Positions 8,353 to 17,412 of a stretch of 64,000 nt of DNA are shown here, one piece after another. The translations under genes were made by a program, and so were the position numbers. This DNA comes from Constrictibacter sp. MBR-5 (GTDB taxonomy: Bacteria > Pseudomonadota > Alphaproteobacteria > JAJUGE01): contig NZ_JBEPTK010000006.1 in NCBI RefSeq assembly GCF_040549485.1, positions 124,001 to 188,000 of the forward strand, written 5' to 3'. The notes beneath the pieces were generated by a model. The model did no database searches and was not told where the DNA came from. It was given only the letters and a program-made list of their open reading frames with translations. Within the stretch, counting starts at the first letter, position 1. Every line of letters begins with the position of its first letter.

Positions 8353-8772
8353 GTGTCTGCATCGAACGAGAGCAACGCGGGATCGGGTATGAACGACGTC
8401 AGGGATGCCGCCTTTCTGAGCGTCGGGCGCGGCGTCGCCTATGCCGGCTTCGCGATCCTCACCCTGATGCTCAGCCTCTCCTTCGACCCGGTCATGGCGC
8501 TGAAGAGCGGTGGCGTCCTGCAGCTGCTGCTGTTCGCCGCGCTGATGCTGAAAGCGCAACGCATCCAGGCACGCGACTACCGCCACACGGAGACGTGGTC
8601 ATTGCTGGATCGCGCGAAGCGTCCGGACGAGCGCTTCGCCGGCCGCGTCGTCGTCGACGCCCTGCGCGAGGCCTGCCACTGCTTCGCGCGCTGGACCGCC
8701 GGCGCCGCCGTCGCCACCTGGATGGCCGCGATCCTGCTCCGGCTGATGGGGGTCGGCGGACCGGTGGTGTGA
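8353..8772 (+). CDS. Hypothetical membrane protein
   Basis: A 139-residue protein with hydrophobic segments at FAILTLMLSLSF, GGVLQLLLFAALMLKAQ and AAVATWMAAILLRLMGV, and a charged central loop (YRHTETWSLLDRAKRPDERF). A GTG start is chosen because GGGAGG lies 6 nt upstream; a downstream ATG at 8389 has no comparable site. No family is recognised, but the segment ARDYRHTETW followed by W-x-L-L suggests a conserved short domain. It converges on selO. Confidence 0.6.
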   Translation: MSASNESNAGSGMNDVRDAAFLSVGRGVAYAGFAILTLMLSLSFDPVMALKSGGVLQLLLFAALMLKAQRIQARDYRHTETWSLLDRAKRPDERFAGRVVVDALREACHCFARWTAGAAVATWMAAILLRLMGVGGPVV

Positions 8773-8789
8773 GCGGCCGAGCCTGCCGC

Positions 8790-8815
8790 GCCTACGGCGT
8801 TGCGCGGCCGTAGGC
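8790..8815. terminator. Bidirectional hairpin between converging genes
   Basis: Arms GCCTACGGC (8790–8798) and GCCGTAGGC (8807–8815) are perfect over 9 bp with an 8-nt loop. The hairpin covers the 3' end of selO and lies 17 nt past the stop of the converging membrane gene, so it could terminate both. Confidence 0.5.
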
Positions 8816-10219
8816 CTCACCCATCGCACGGATCGCCGCCACTTTGTCATAGAACATCGTCCAGTCGTCGTCGCGGGCGATGGGATCCCAGATCGCCTCC
8901 ACCTCCTCGATCAGCATCGTGCAGGGCTGGCCGCCCGTGAAGTAGGCGTGATCGGTGCGGGCATCGGGAGCGGGATCGAAACGATCGAGGGCCACGCGCA
9001 CCGGTTGGAAGTCCGCCGTCGCATAGAGCGGGGCCGACGGGCCTGACGCCGCGCGGGGTGCGGCGAGGCCGCCGCCGTACCAGTCGAACAGCGTCTGCTC
9101 GAAAGGTGCCCCGCTCTGCCGGAGAAAGCTCCACAGCGCGCGCACCAGTTCGGCATCCGCCTCGGGGCCGGCGGAGACGATACCGAGCCGCCGAAGGGCC
9201 TCCTCGGTGAACATGCGATGGAAGGCGGGCTCGAAGCCGTCGAGCACCGCCTGGAGCGCCGGCGTGTCCGCCACCGGCACGAGGCATTCGGCGAGCCGCG
9301 TCAGGTTCCAGGCGAGCGTCTCCGGCTGACGCCCATAGGCGTAGAGGCCGGTCTGGTCGAAATAGGCGGCGGTGAAAGCCGGATCGAGCAGCGGCAGGAA
9401 GCGCCAGGGACCGTAGTCGAAGCTCTCGCCGGTGATGTTGATGTTGTCGCTGTTGAGCACGCCGTGCACGAAGCCGGCGACCATCCACTGCGCCCCCATC
9501 CGCGCGACGCGTTGCACCACCTCTTCCAGGAAGGCCGCCGCGCGCGCCGGCCGCTCCTCGCGCCATGCATCGGGTATGTAGGTGCGGATGCAGTGGTCGA
9601 GCAGCCGGCCGATATTGTCGGTCTCGTCCAGGAAGAGCAGCCGCTGGAACGTGCCGATGCGGATGTGCGAATGGCTGAGGCGCACCAGCACCGACGATCG
9701 CGTCGGCGACGGCTCGTCGCCGCGGACGAGGTCCTCGCCGGTCTCGATCAGACTGAACGACTTCGACGTCTCGACGCCGAGCGCCTCCAGCATCTCGGTC
9801 GCCAGCACCTCACGCACGCCGCCCTTCAGCGTGAGGCGTCCGTCGCCGCCGCGCGACCAGGGGGTTCGCCCGCTGCCCTTGGTGCCGAGATCGAGCAGGC
9901 GGCCGTCGGACCGGTCGTGCAGTTGCGCGAACAGGAAGCCGCGGCCGTCGCCCAGGTCGGGATTGTAGGTGCGGAACTGATGGCCGTGATAGCGCAGTGC
10001 CAGGGGCCGTTCGAAGCTGCCGGGAATGGGCGTGAAACGGCCGAAATGGTCGATCCACTCGCCGTCCGTCAGCCCTTCCAGCCCGACGCGCGGGGCCCAG
10101 CGGTCGTTACGGAAGCGCAGGTCGTGGCGCGGAAAGCGGGCGGCGTCGACCGGATCGAAGAAGTCGCCGCCGAGGCCGGCATGGGCGGTGGAGGCGCGGA
10201 TGTCGTGCGAGACAGGCAT
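8792..10219 (-). CDS. selO: Protein adenylyltransferase SelO (YdiU/UPF0061)
   Basis: A 475-residue pseudokinase-fold enzyme of the SelO family, which transfers AMP from ATP to Ser/Thr/Tyr of target proteins and is linked to oxidative-stress responses. Diagnostic features are ALRYHGHQFRTYNPDLGDGR near residue 75–95, DLGTKGSGRTPWSRGGDGRL, and the metal/nucleotide site HGVLNSDNINITGESFDYGP. The length is normal for bacterial members, which lack the C-terminal selenocysteine of eukaryotic SelO. It stands alone, convergent with the membrane protein gene. It is separated by about 60 nt from the end of the DUF2235 gene, which runs in the same direction upstream of it. Confidence 0.95.
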   Translation of the reverse strand: MPVSHDIRASTAHAGLGGDFFDPVDAARFPRHDLRFRNDRWAPRVGLEGLTDGEWIDHFGRFTPIPGSFERPLALRYHGHQFRTYNPDLGDGRGFLFAQLHDRSDGRLLDLGTKGSGRTPWSRGGDGRLTLKGGVREVLATEMLEALGVETSKSFSLIETGEDLVRGDEPSPTRSSVLVRLSHSHIRIGTFQRLLFLDETDNIGRLLDHCIRTYIPDAWREERPARAAAFLEEVVQRVARMGAQWMVAGFVHGVLNSDNINITGESFDYGPWRFLPLLDPAFTAAYFDQTGLYAYGRQPETLAWNLTRLAECLVPVADTPALQAVLDGFEPAFHRMFTEEALRRLGIVSAGPEADAELVRALWSFLRQSGAPFEQTLFDWYGGGLAAPRAASGPSAPLYATADFQPVRVALDRFDPAPDARTDHAYFTGGQPCTMLIEEVEAIWDPIARDDDWTMFYDKVAAIRAMGEAYGRATP

Positions 10220-10279
10220 GGAGCTCCCGGATCCTGGGTTGCCCTCACACTTGGCGCGCCCGGCGCGACGAACAAGGCG

Positions 10280-12409
10280 TCAGGGTGCGGTCGCCCCGCC
10301 GCCGGCGGCGGCGGGCGCCGTCCAGACCGCCGCCCGGGGGTCGCCGGGCCGGAACTGCAGCAGCCATGCCGGCGTCGCGGGATCCGTCTCGCGAAGGCGC
10401 TCGATGCGCAGCCGGATGCCGCCGCTGTTGTTGCTGGCCGTCTGCCACCAGTCGTTGGCGAAGAGATAGAGCAGGCCGCCATGCGCCTCGTTGCGCAGGA
10501 TCACGGCGTCGCCCGGCGCGTGGAGGTCGCGGCCGATCGGCGCCAGTTGCCCCGTCAGTTCCTCCGGATCGCTCACGAAGAGGAACTTCACGAGCAGACG
10601 CCATTCGCGTTCCAGCAGAGCCCATCGCCGCGGATGCGCCACGGTCGCCACCAGCCGCATCCAGGGCTCCGTCCTGAGCCGAAGGCCGCGGCCGGCGAAG
10701 CGGCGGATGTCGCCGCCGGCCGCCCGCTGACCGTCGGGTCCGCACGCGTCCTTCTCGGCATCGCGCCACAGACCGCCGACATAGGTCAGCCGGTATGCCG
10801 CGCCGGCTTCGATCGCGAAGCCGGTACGGTCCCATTCGCGATGCGCCTGGGTGACGAAGTCGCGGCTCTCGCCCGGCGCAAGCCGCAGGATGTCGGGCCG
10901 CCCGAGACGCTGGTGCATGATCTCGGCGCGGGCCACGACCGCGTCGTGCAGGTAGGATCCGTGCGGTCCGGTGCTGTCTCCCGGCAGCGGATGCCAGCGC
11001 GGCCAGCTGCCGAACAGCTTCCAGCTGGGGTTGCGGGTCAGTTCGTCGTGCATGCGGGCGAGCGGATCGGGGCGCATGTTCTGCCGGGCGTCCTGCCGGA
11101 ACACCAGCCCATGCCGCTCCATCGCGTCCATCATCCAGCCGAGCGGAATGTCCGAAAGGCCGGTGGTGGCGTAGCCGCCGCCGATGTCACCGTGCGCGCC
11201 GCGGAACCAGACCTGCTGCACGACGGTGTCGGCGGGTGCCAGCGGCGGGTCGAAGAGCGTCGGGAAGAACTGCGAGCGCCGCTCGTCCATGGCGAGGGCA
11301 TGGTAGACGAAGCGGCAGACGGCGGCCGGATCCGTCGCGAAGGGGATGTTGCGCCAGATCGGGAAGACGCGGAACCACCAGCCCCACAGCGGGACGCCGA
11401 GCGACGCCACAGTGTCGAAGACGCCGAGGAACTCCACCCGGACATCCTGGTGCATCATGTCGTGCCGAAGCGCCAGCGCGTCGCCGGGCTTGTCCCGGAT
11501 GCGGTAGAGCTGCACCACCTCGGGGGCGTAGCGGATGTTCTCGGCGCGCAGCAGGCCGCAGCGCGAGATGACCCCGGCGATGCAGCGGGCGGTGAAGGCG
11601 CCGCGCGAGAATCCCACGAGATAGATGCGGTCGCCCGGCCGGTACTGGCGCACGATCTCGGTGTAGCCGCGGATGATGCCCTCGCTGACCCCGGCGCCGA
11701 ACGCACCCTCGAACAGCTTCAGCAGCCGGCTGCCAAATGCGGCGACCTTGGCGCCGGTATCGGTGCCGACCGCCTCGAGCACCTTGTGGGTGCGCCGGGC
11801 CTGCCGCGCCGTCGAGGAGGTGTCGGACCCGACGCCCGCCTGGTACCAAGTCACCTGCGTCTCGTCGCAGACCAGGGTGTAGTAGAGCTTCCAGACATTG
11901 GTGGTGGCCGGGCTGCCCTCCTCCTCCTGGTCCGGACGGTTGCCGGTGCCGTCGCAGCAGATGACGATGCTGCGGCCGCCGACCTCGCCGGGCGGCGTCG
12001 CCGGCTCGGCCGGGCCGGCCAGATCGAGCAGGTGGCGCTGGCGCAGCAGGGCGCCCCAGGCGGCCGACGTCTGCGAGAAGGTGCCGACGATCGCCGCGAT
12101 CGTGCCGAACACCAGGGGCACGATCAGCGACCACTCCCATATCGCCGCCGTCGTCGGCGACCAGTTCTCCGGATCGGGACGCAGCGCGAGGTACAGGAGC
12201 CACGTGGCGACGAGGGTGCCGGCCGCGACCAGCAGCGACACGACGCCGAGCAGGGCGACGCAGGCGTTGCGCGGACCGCCGTGCAGCGGCCAGAGGCGCT
12301 CCAGCCGCCTGAGCACGAGGCGCATGCAGAGCGTTGCGATCCACCAGACCGCGACGATGATCGCGACGGCGGCGGTGACGATCTGCCCGAGCATGATCAG
12401 CGGCCGCAT
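10280..12409 (-). CDS. Membrane-anchored DUF2235 alpha/beta-hydrolase
   Basis: A 709-residue protein. The first ~125 residues hold about three transmembrane helices (QIVTAAVAIIVAVWWIATL, VALLGVVSLLVAAGTLVATW, LIVPLVFGTIAAIVGTF). A DUF2235 domain then begins at IVICCDGTGNRPDQ and carries the nucleophile-elbow motif GFSRGAFTAR and the conserved RGAHGDIGGGY. DUF2235 includes the Tle1 phospholipase effectors of type VI secretion, but no VgrG, PAAR or immunity gene is nearby and the N-terminus is a membrane anchor, so a cell-bound lipase or esterase is more likely. The ATG at 12409 is preceded by GGGGGAGG at 5 nt. An open frame runs further upstream but crosses the divergent gene. Confidence 0.85.
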   Translation of the reverse strand: MRPLIMLGQIVTAAVAIIVAVWWIATLCMRLVLRRLERLWPLHGGPRNACVALLGVVSLLVAAGTLVATWLLYLALRPDPENWSPTTAAIWEWSLIVPLVFGTIAAIVGTFSQTSAAWGALLRQRHLLDLAGPAEPATPPGEVGGRSIVICCDGTGNRPDQEEEGSPATTNVWKLYYTLVCDETQVTWYQAGVGSDTSSTARQARRTHKVLEAVGTDTGAKVAAFGSRLLKLFEGAFGAGVSEGIIRGYTEIVRQYRPGDRIYLVGFSRGAFTARCIAGVISRCGLLRAENIRYAPEVVQLYRIRDKPGDALALRHDMMHQDVRVEFLGVFDTVASLGVPLWGWWFRVFPIWRNIPFATDPAAVCRFVYHALAMDERRSQFFPTLFDPPLAPADTVVQQVWFRGAHGDIGGGYATTGLSDIPLGWMMDAMERHGLVFRQDARQNMRPDPLARMHDELTRNPSWKLFGSWPRWHPLPGDSTGPHGSYLHDAVVARAEIMHQRLGRPDILRLAPGESRDFVTQAHREWDRTGFAIEAGAAYRLTYVGGLWRDAEKDACGPDGQRAAGGDIRRFAGRGLRLRTEPWMRLVATVAHPRRWALLEREWRLLVKFLFVSDPEELTGQLAPIGRDLHAPGDAVILRNEAHGGLLYLFANDWWQTASNNSGGIRLRIERLRETDPATPAWLLQFRPGDPRAAVWTAPAAAGGGATAP

Positions 12410-12506
12410 TCGTGCCTCCCCCGACACCGAGCTGCATCCAGGCAACCGTGGCACCCTCGGCGGCACCACAATGTGAGCGCCCTCACTCGGAGCAGTGTCG
12501 TGCAAA

Positions 12507-12519
12507 ATTCGCGGCGAAT
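12507..12519. promoter_or_regulatory. Palindrome in the divergent DUF2235/acyl-CoA dehydrogenase promoter region
   Basis: A perfect 13-bp palindrome ATTCGC-G-GCGAAT lies 128 bp upstream of the acyl-CoA dehydrogenase ATG and 97 bp upstream of the divergent hydrolase ATG. A second, smaller inverted repeat (GTGAG-N4-CTCAC) sits about 20 bp to its left. An operator is plausible, with no regulator gene adjacent. Confidence 0.35.
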
Positions 12520-12646
12520 ACAGGCACACCCGGCGCCGGTCCCCATCGGCCATTGCGTCTTCCGCCGAGGCGCGCAAAGGTCGCCGCAACGGGCGCAGGG
12601 CCGCCGCATCCATCGCCGGCGGCCCGCATTTCAGGGACGGAACGAG

Positions 12647-13798
<1,152 letters not shown>

Positions 13799-13918
13799 GC
13801 GGCAGGGTTGCCGCCGCCGCTCACGGCCTTATGAAGAGAGCCGGCGTCGATCCCGCTTGGCAGGGCGTCGGCGCGGCGCCAACTCCTCGCTGAACGAGAT
13901 CGAACGGCGGAGAGGCGG

Positions 13919-14623
13919 ATGTCCCCTGCACGCGCGTTGCTCCTCACGGCTGCCGCCGTCGCGGCGATCGCCGCTTCGGCGCTCCGGGGCGGCGCCAGAG
14001 CAGCGGACCGGCCGGTGGTCGTCGAACTGTTCACCTCGCAGGGTTGCTCGTCGTGCCCGCCGGCCGAGGCGTTCCTGCTCGACCTGACGGAGGAGCGCGA
14101 CGACGTGATCGCGCTCGCCTTCCACGTCGACTATTGGGATCGGCTGGGGTGGAAAGACCCATTCTCCTCGCCCGCCGCCACGCAGCGCCAGCGGACCTAT
14201 GCCGCCCAACTCGGCCGCAGAAACATCTACACGCCGCAGATGGTGGTCGACGGCCGCGCGGACGTCATCGGGTCCGACCGCGCCGGCGTGCGGTCCGCCA
14301 TCGCCGAAGCCGAGAAGAGCTTGGATTCCGTTCCGATTGCCATACGGCGCACCGACGGTAAGGCCGAGGTCGCGGTCGGTGCAGGGAGCGGTGCCGGAAC
14401 GGTCTGGCTGTTCGGCTACGACGCCAGGCGCCGGACCGAGGTGCGGCGTGGCGAGAATGCCGGCCGCACGATCGAACAGGCCAATCTGGTGCGCGCCATC
14501 GTCCCGGCGGCAGCGTGGGTGGGCGAGCCCGTCACGGTAAGCGTCGCGGACCCTGAAGGCGAGCAGCTGGTCGCCATCGTTCAGACGGCGGACGGCACCA
14601 TCCTCGGCGCCGCCCGCCAGTGA
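13919..14623 (+). CDS. Exported DUF1223 thioredoxin-like protein
   Basis: A 234-residue protein with an N-terminal signal peptide (ALLLTAAAVAAIAASALRGGARA) followed by VVVELFTSQGCSSCPPAEAF, the CxxC-bearing start of a thioredoxin-like fold typical of DUF1223. Other family blocks are AFHVDYWDRLGWKDPF and RNIYTPQMVVDGR. The function is not established for the family; a periplasmic redox role is inferred from the CSSC pair. It lies 7 nt before an exported MsrA gene, suggesting a shared role in repair of oxidised envelope proteins. Confidence 0.9.
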   Translation: MSPARALLLTAAAVAAIAASALRGGARAADRPVVVELFTSQGCSSCPPAEAFLLDLTEERDDVIALAFHVDYWDRLGWKDPFSSPAATQRQRTYAAQLGRRNIYTPQMVVDGRADVIGSDRAGVRSAIAEAEKSLDSVPIAIRRTDGKAEVAVGAGSGAGTVWLFGYDARRRTEVRRGENAGRTIEQANLVRAIVPAAAWVGEPVTVSVADPEGEQLVAIVQTADGTILGAARQ

Positions 14624-14630
14624 GGATCAT

Positions 14631-15278
14631 ATGAAAAAGCATCCGAGCCCGAACCGGTGGGCGCCGCGCTTTCGGACCATAGCGACCCTGGCGGTGGTGC
14701 TGATCACCGCCACAGCCGCGGTGGCGCAAGCGCCCAAGTCCGGCGAGACGAAGCCGCAGACCCAGACCGCGATCTTCGCCGCCGGCTGCTTCTGGTGCGT
14801 CGAGGAGGCGTTCGACAAGGTCGAGGGCGTGGTCGAGACGACTTCGGGCTATACCGGCGGCACGGTGCCGAACCCGACCTACGAGCAGGTGTCGTCGGGC
14901 GGCACGGGCCATACCGAAGCGCTGGAGGTTCGATACGACCCCAGCGTCGTCGGCTATGAGGAACTGCTCGACACCTTCTGGCGGAACGTCGACATGTTCG
15001 ACGCAGGCGGCCAGTTCTGTGATCGGGGCAGCCCCTATCGCAGCGCGATCTTCGTCGCAGGCGACGCGGAGCGGCGCATGGCGGAGACCTCGAAGCAGAA
15101 GATCGCAGAGAAGTTCGGCCGCGAGGTCGTCACACCGATCCAGCCCGCGGCCCCCTTCTACCCGGCCGAGGACTATCATCAGGACTATCACAACAAGAAT
15201 CCGCTCCGGTACAACTACTACAAGTGGGGCTGCGGCCGGGCGGCCCGGCTGGAAGAGATCTGGAAGGCGGGCGGCTGA
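14631..15278 (+). CDS. msrA: Peptide-methionine (S)-S-oxide reductase MsrA, exported form
   Basis: A 215-residue MsrA, longer than the usual cytoplasmic enzyme because of an N-terminal export signal (TLAVVLITATAAVAQA). The catalytic GCFWC motif lies near residue 55 (AAGCFWCVEEAFDKVEG). The family signature SGYTGG and a C-terminal resolving cysteine (YKWGCGR) are present. It reduces the S epimer of methionine sulfoxide. It is translationally close to the DUF1223 gene, whose CxxC domain might recycle it. Export is predicted from sequence and could be checked by signal-peptide prediction. Confidence 0.95.
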   Translation: MKKHPSPNRWAPRFRTIATLAVVLITATAAVAQAPKSGETKPQTQTAIFAAGCFWCVEEAFDKVEGVVETTSGYTGGTVPNPTYEQVSSGGTGHTEALEVRYDPSVVGYEELLDTFWRNVDMFDAGGQFCDRGSPYRSAIFVAGDAERRMAETSKQKIAEKFGREVVTPIQPAAPFYPAEDYHQDYHNKNPLRYNYYKWGCGRAARLEEIWKAGG

Positions 15279-15299
15279 AGCCCCGTCGAGGCTGAGCCG

Positions 15300-16148
15300 T
15301 CACGCCGTTAGGAAGCGCCGCACAGCCTCGATCTGCGGCGCATCGACCAGAGCCGGCGTGTGGCCGATGCCCTCGATCTCGATCGCCTCGCAGCGCGGTC
15401 CACGGCGCTGCATCTCGGCGACCGTATCGGCGCGCAGGAGGTCGGATACGCCGCCGCGCAGGACCAGCACCGGCGCGCGGATGGCATCCCACAGTTCCCA
15501 CATCGCGATGTCCGCCTTCGGCGCGTCGGCGAGCGACCAAGCGATGCCCGGGTCGTAGTTCAGGCGATAGGTGCCGTCGGCCTCCCGGCGCAGTTGCACC
15601 TCGACGAAGCGGCGCCATTGCGTCTCCGTCATCGGGCCGAAACCCTTGGCCACGGCACGGATGGTGGCAAAGGCCGTATCGAAGTCCGGAAAGCGCGCGT
15701 CGCGCCCGACATAGCCCGCGATCCGCTGCAGCCCCTCGACCGCAACCACGGGCCCGATGTCGTTCAGCACCATACGCCGGATCGGCGCGTTCGGCAGACT
15801 GGCCAGCATCATGCCGATGATGCCGCCCATGGAGGTGCCGATCCAGTCGACCTCGGCCGCGCCCGTGGCGGCGACCATCGTCGCCATGTCGCTGCAGTAG
15901 AGCTTGTAGTCGTAGAACTCCTTGACCGTCAGGTAGTCGCTCTCGCCGCGTCCCACGATGTCCGGGCAGACGACCCGGTAGACGTCGCTCAACGCCGCGG
16001 CGATCTCGTCGAAGTCGCGGCCGTTGCGCGACAGCCCGTGCACGCAGACGAGCACCCGCGGGTTTCCAGGATCCCCCCATTCGGTGTACGCGATGCGGTG
16101 GAACCCGGCCGGGCCGAGCGTGCGGAAACTACGTGACCTCATGGACAT
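15300..16148 (-). CDS. Alpha/beta-hydrolase fold protein
   Basis: A 282-residue soluble hydrolase. The oxyanion loop is VLVCVHGLSRNGRDFD, the nucleophile elbow GTSMGGIIG, and the catalytic histidine probably in GIGHTPALVD near the C-terminus. It resembles enol-lactonase/haloperoxidase-type enzymes that hydrolyse small esters or lactones. It is transcribed away from the CoA-transferase gene with ~93 nt between starts. Its relation to the CoA-transferase is unknown. It converges on msrA. The substrate cannot be told from sequence. Confidence 0.88.
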   Translation of the reverse strand: MSMRSRSFRTLGPAGFHRIAYTEWGDPGNPRVLVCVHGLSRNGRDFDEIAAALSDVYRVVCPDIVGRGESDYLTVKEFYDYKLYCSDMATMVAATGAAEVDWIGTSMGGIIGMMLASLPNAPIRRMVLNDIGPVVAVEGLQRIAGYVGRDARFPDFDTAFATIRAVAKGFGPMTETQWRRFVEVQLRREADGTYRLNYDPGIAWSLADAPKADIAMWELWDAIRAPVLVLRGGVSDLLRADTVAEMQRRGPRCEAIEIEGIGHTPALVDAPQIEAVRRFLTA

Positions 16149-16241
16149 GTCCCACTACCCTCCGGCCGCGTTCGTGTGGAGTTTCGCTCAGGTCGGCCGC
16201 TCGCCGCGTCGATCCTAGCGCCGACAACCGAAAGGACCAGC

Positions 16242-17393
16242 ATGACCGCTTCCGGACCGCTCAGCGGCGTGACCATCGTCGACCTCACCCGCGTGCTGGC
16301 GGGGCCCTTCTCCACCATGATCCTCGCGGATCTGGGCGCCCGCGTCATCAAGGTGGAGACGCCCGGCACCGGCGACGATGCCCGCGAATACGGGCCGTTC
16401 GTCGGCGGCAAGTCGGCCTACTTCATCTCCGTCAACCGCGGCAAGGAGAGCATCGCCCTCGACCTGAAGAAGGACGAGGATCGGGCGGTGTTCGAGAAGC
16501 TGCTCGCCAAGGCCGACGTCGTCGTCGAGAATTTCCGGCCGGGCACCATGGAGAAGCTCGGCTACGGCTGGGACACGCTGCACGCCAAGTATCCGAAGCT
16601 GATCTATGCCGCCTGCTCCGGCTTCGGCCACACAGGTCCGCATTCGAAGCGTCCGGCCTACGACATGGTCGTGCAGGCGATGGGCGGCATCATGAGCATC
16701 ACCGGCCAACCGGGCGGCGAGCCGACGCGCGTCGGCATGTCGATCGGCGACGTCGCCGCCGGCCTCTACACAACGATCGGCATCAATGCGGCGCTCTACG
16801 ACCGCGCAACCACCGGCGAGGGCCGCAAGGTCGACATCGGCATGTTCGACGTGCAGATGGCGCTGATGGAGAACGCCATCGTCCGCTACTCGGCGACCGG
16901 GGAGATCCCGGGCCCGCTCGGCGGCCGCCACCCGTCGATCACGCCCTTCCAGGTCTTCAAGACCCAGGACGGCCACATGATCGTCGCCGGCGGCAACGAC
17001 ACGATGTACCGCCGCTTCTGCGAGATCATCGAGCGGCCAGACCTCGCCACGAATCCGCTGTTCGCGACGAACCGGCTGCGCAACGAGCACCACGACGCGC
17101 TGGAGGCCGAGATCCAGGGCGTACTGACGACGCGCCCGACCGCGGCATGGCTCGAACTGCTCGACGCCGCGGGCGTGCCGGCGAGCCGGATCAACGACGT
17201 CAGCCAGGTGATGCAGCATCCGCAGGTCGAGCCGCGCAACATGGTGATCGACGTGACCGACCCGAAGGCGGGCAGCCTGCGCGTCGCCGGCAACCCGGTG
17301 AAGATCTCCGGCTACGACGACCCGACCAGTCGACCGACCGCACCCGACGTCGACCAGGACCGCGAAAAGATCCTGCGCGAACTCGCGGGCTGA
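16242..17393 (+). CDS. CaiB/BaiF family (class III) CoA-transferase
   Basis: A 383-residue enzyme that moves CoA between carboxylic acids through an aspartyl-CoA thioester. Family blocks are GVTIVDLTRVLAGPFSTM, ILADLGARVIKVE, NRGKESIALDLK and YDMVVQAMGGIMSITGQ. The probable catalytic Asp is in VDIGMFDVQMALMEN. The ATG has AAAGGA 6 nt upstream; an open frame reaches 16176 but its extra residues do not fit the family. It is followed after 19 nt by the penicillin-acylase-family gene. The acid pair is not identifiable. Confidence 0.93.
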   Translation: MTASGPLSGVTIVDLTRVLAGPFSTMILADLGARVIKVETPGTGDDAREYGPFVGGKSAYFISVNRGKESIALDLKKDEDRAVFEKLLAKADVVVENFRPGTMEKLGYGWDTLHAKYPKLIYAACSGFGHTGPHSKRPAYDMVVQAMGGIMSITGQPGGEPTRVGMSIGDVAAGLYTTIGINAALYDRATTGEGRKVDIGMFDVQMALMENAIVRYSATGEIPGPLGGRHPSITPFQVFKTQDGHMIVAGGNDTMYRRFCEIIERPDLATNPLFATNRLRNEHHDALEAEIQGVLTTRPTAAWLELLDAAGVPASRINDVSQVMQHPQVEPRNMVIDVTDPKAGSLRVAGNPVKISGYDDPTSRPTAPDVDQDREKILRELAG

Positions 17394-17412
17394 ACCAGGA
17401 ACGACGCCTCTC

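Noticed and set aside
10280-12409. T6SS effector interpretation of the DUF2235 protein
   Set aside because: No VgrG, PAAR, Hcp or immunity gene nearby and the protein has membrane helices at its N-terminus.
9218-12646. Very long open frames on both strands (for example plus 9218–13798 and minus 13624–10280 upstream of 12409)
   Set aside because: They are artefacts of high GC; only the parts with family domains (acyl-CoA dehydrogenase from 12647, DUF2235 up to 12409) are coding, each with its own ribosome-binding site.
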